Assembly (NCBI GenBank): GCA_947623765.1
Contig: CANQIG010000117.1
Span: 1 to 6,329, forward strand
Direction: 5' to 3'
Source of the DNA: an uncultured Clostridia bacterium
GTDB lineage: Bacteria > Bacillota > Clostridia > Oscillospirales > Acutalibacteraceae
DNA: 6,329 nucleotides
The position numbers were made by a program, and so were the translations under genes. Below, piece by piece: positions 5,951 through 6,329 of this stretch (within the stretch, counting starts at the first letter, position 1; every line of letters begins with the position of its first letter). The notes beneath the pieces were generated by a model, which ran no database searches, was not told the origin of the DNA, and worked only from the letters and a program-made list of their open reading frames with translations.

Positions 5951-6181
5951 GGCTTCGCCGCATCCGTCAAAACATCCGGTAAACGCCCGCGAAAAGTCCG
6001 CCCGGCTGTCGGTACACATTCAAAAACAGACGGAACGTTTTTGACTGTATGCTTTGCCCGCCCGCCTAAAAAACTTTTGCGCTGACCCATAAGCCTTTTA
6101 GACACGCAAAAATTCCCGCATCGCCCCAAACCCCAATGTGCAAGGTTCTAAGCCCGCCGCCGCAAAAACGGACAGCGCAAA

Positions 6182-6206
6182 GCGCCCCGGCAAATTGCCG
6201 GGGCGC
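6182..6206 (-). terminator. Terminator hairpin after the nucleotidyltransferase-like gene
   Basis: GCGCCCCGG and CCGGGGCGC form a 9-bp GC-rich stem around CAAATTG (12 bp if the A/T pairs close). It lies 15 nt after the TAG stop at 6222. On the minus strand it is followed by TTTGCG, a short T-run, so termination is plausible but the tail is weak. Confidence 0.65.
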
Positions 6207-6221
6207 CCGTTCGTTTTCCGC

Positions 6222-6329
6222 CTATTTCCAGAGCGGCGCGGGGTATTTCCCCGCCTCCGCCATTTGCCGGAGCGCCTCCACGACGACCGGCTTATCCGCC
6301 TTATACGTCACGCCGAACCATCTGTCGTC
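6222..6329 (-). CDS. C-terminal end of a probable sugar-phosphate nucleotidyltransferase (truncated by window edge)
   Basis: Only 35 codons and the TAG stop are visible; the start lies beyond the right edge. The tail begins DDRWFGVTYKADKPVV and ends AGKYPAPLWK. The FGVTYK-DK-VV segment followed by a helix and a Y-P-x-x-LW ending resembles, from memory, the C-terminus of clostridial NTP-transferase proteins that make nucleotide sugars. The catalytic N-terminal region is not in the window, so the assignment rests on a short tail and is tentative. Third codon positions are GC-rich, as in the neighbouring genes, which supports it being real coding sequence. A terminator hairpin follows, so it is a separate transcription unit from the SOS operon. 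Confidence 0.55.
   Translation of the reverse strand, partial: DDRWFGVTYKADKPVVVEALRQMAEAGKYPAPLWK

Larger units (their letters stand above)
5820..6221. other. About 400-bp intergenic region with several inverted repeats, no convincing gene
   Basis: No ORF here has family-like content or a clear ribosome binding site, and no tRNA or known riboswitch pattern is recognised. It holds a hairpin next to the SOS promoter (arms TATCTGG 5827-5833 and CCAGATA 5856-5862, with inner GGAG/CTCC), a nested inverted repeat at 5882-5950, and a stem TCAAAAAC/GTTTTTGA (6020-6044, 9-nt loop). A terminator hairpin lies at 6182-6206. Base composition is more mixed than in the coding regions, with several A/T runs. 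A small RNA or a degraded repeat element is possible. Confidence 0.5.

Noticed and set aside
3813..6044. Plus-strand ORF of 743 codons
   Set aside because: It lies opposite the polymerase and YolD-like genes, whose motifs are unmistakable on the other strand. Composition is again shadow-like, and it crosses the SOS promoter and terminators.
5875..6129. Minus-strand ORF of 84 codons with a TTG start
   Set aside because: Weak ribosome binding site, no recognisable domain and mixed codon use, and inverted repeats occupy its end. Not supported as a gene, though mentioned in a finding.
6100..6180. tRNA-like GGTTCTAA segment near 6143
   Set aside because: There is no acceptor stem, D-arm or anticodon arm at the right distances.

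Overview
The window looks like a chromosomal segment of a high-GC Gram-positive bacterium, most likely a clostridial (Oscillospiraceae-like) gut or anaerobe lineage. This is inferred from four things: GC-rich coding sequence broken by short AT-rich promoter islands, strong purine-rich ribosome binding sites, a Bacillus/Clostridium-type LexA box (GAAC-N4-GTTC), and a Y-family polymerase paired with a YolD-like protein, an arrangement typical of Firmicutes. Every supported gene lies on the minus strand, so transcription runs from high to low coordinates. Long plus-strand ORFs are shadows of these genes.

Reading in the direction of transcription: (1) 6329-6222 is the last 35 codons of a gene resembling the C-terminus of a sugar-phosphate nucleotidyltransferase, followed by a strong hairpin at 6206-6182. 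(2) 6221-5820 is about 400 bp without a convincing gene; it holds several inverted repeats, including a nested structure at 5882-5950. (3) 5819-5791 is a consensus sigma-A promoter (TTGACA, 17-bp spacer, TATAAT) whose spacer contains a LexA box. It drives a two-gene SOS operon: a UvrX/YqjW-like Y-family DNA polymerase (5723-4344) and, 15 nt later, a YolD-like protein (4328-3915). (4) The last 21 codons of the yolD-like gene, its stop codon and its downstream terminator hairpin lie in a 174-bp unit present three times in tandem with exact period (3981-3460). (5) The array ends almost at the -35 box of a second good promoter (3449-3421), which drives a GH94-type glycoside phosphorylase (3359-705). 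After a 55-nt gap with overlapping palindromes comes the start of an esterase-family protein with an N-terminal beta-sandwich domain (649 to beyond the left edge).

Functionally there are two units. One is a DNA-damage-inducible translesion synthesis operon. The other is a cytoplasmic carbohydrate-use operon, in which a phosphorylase cleaves an imported beta-glucan-type oligosaccharide and an esterase may remove acyl groups from sugars. The repeated terminators between them would insulate the sugar operon from SOS transcription. The most unusual item is the in-register triplication of the 3' end of the yolD-like gene together with its terminator.
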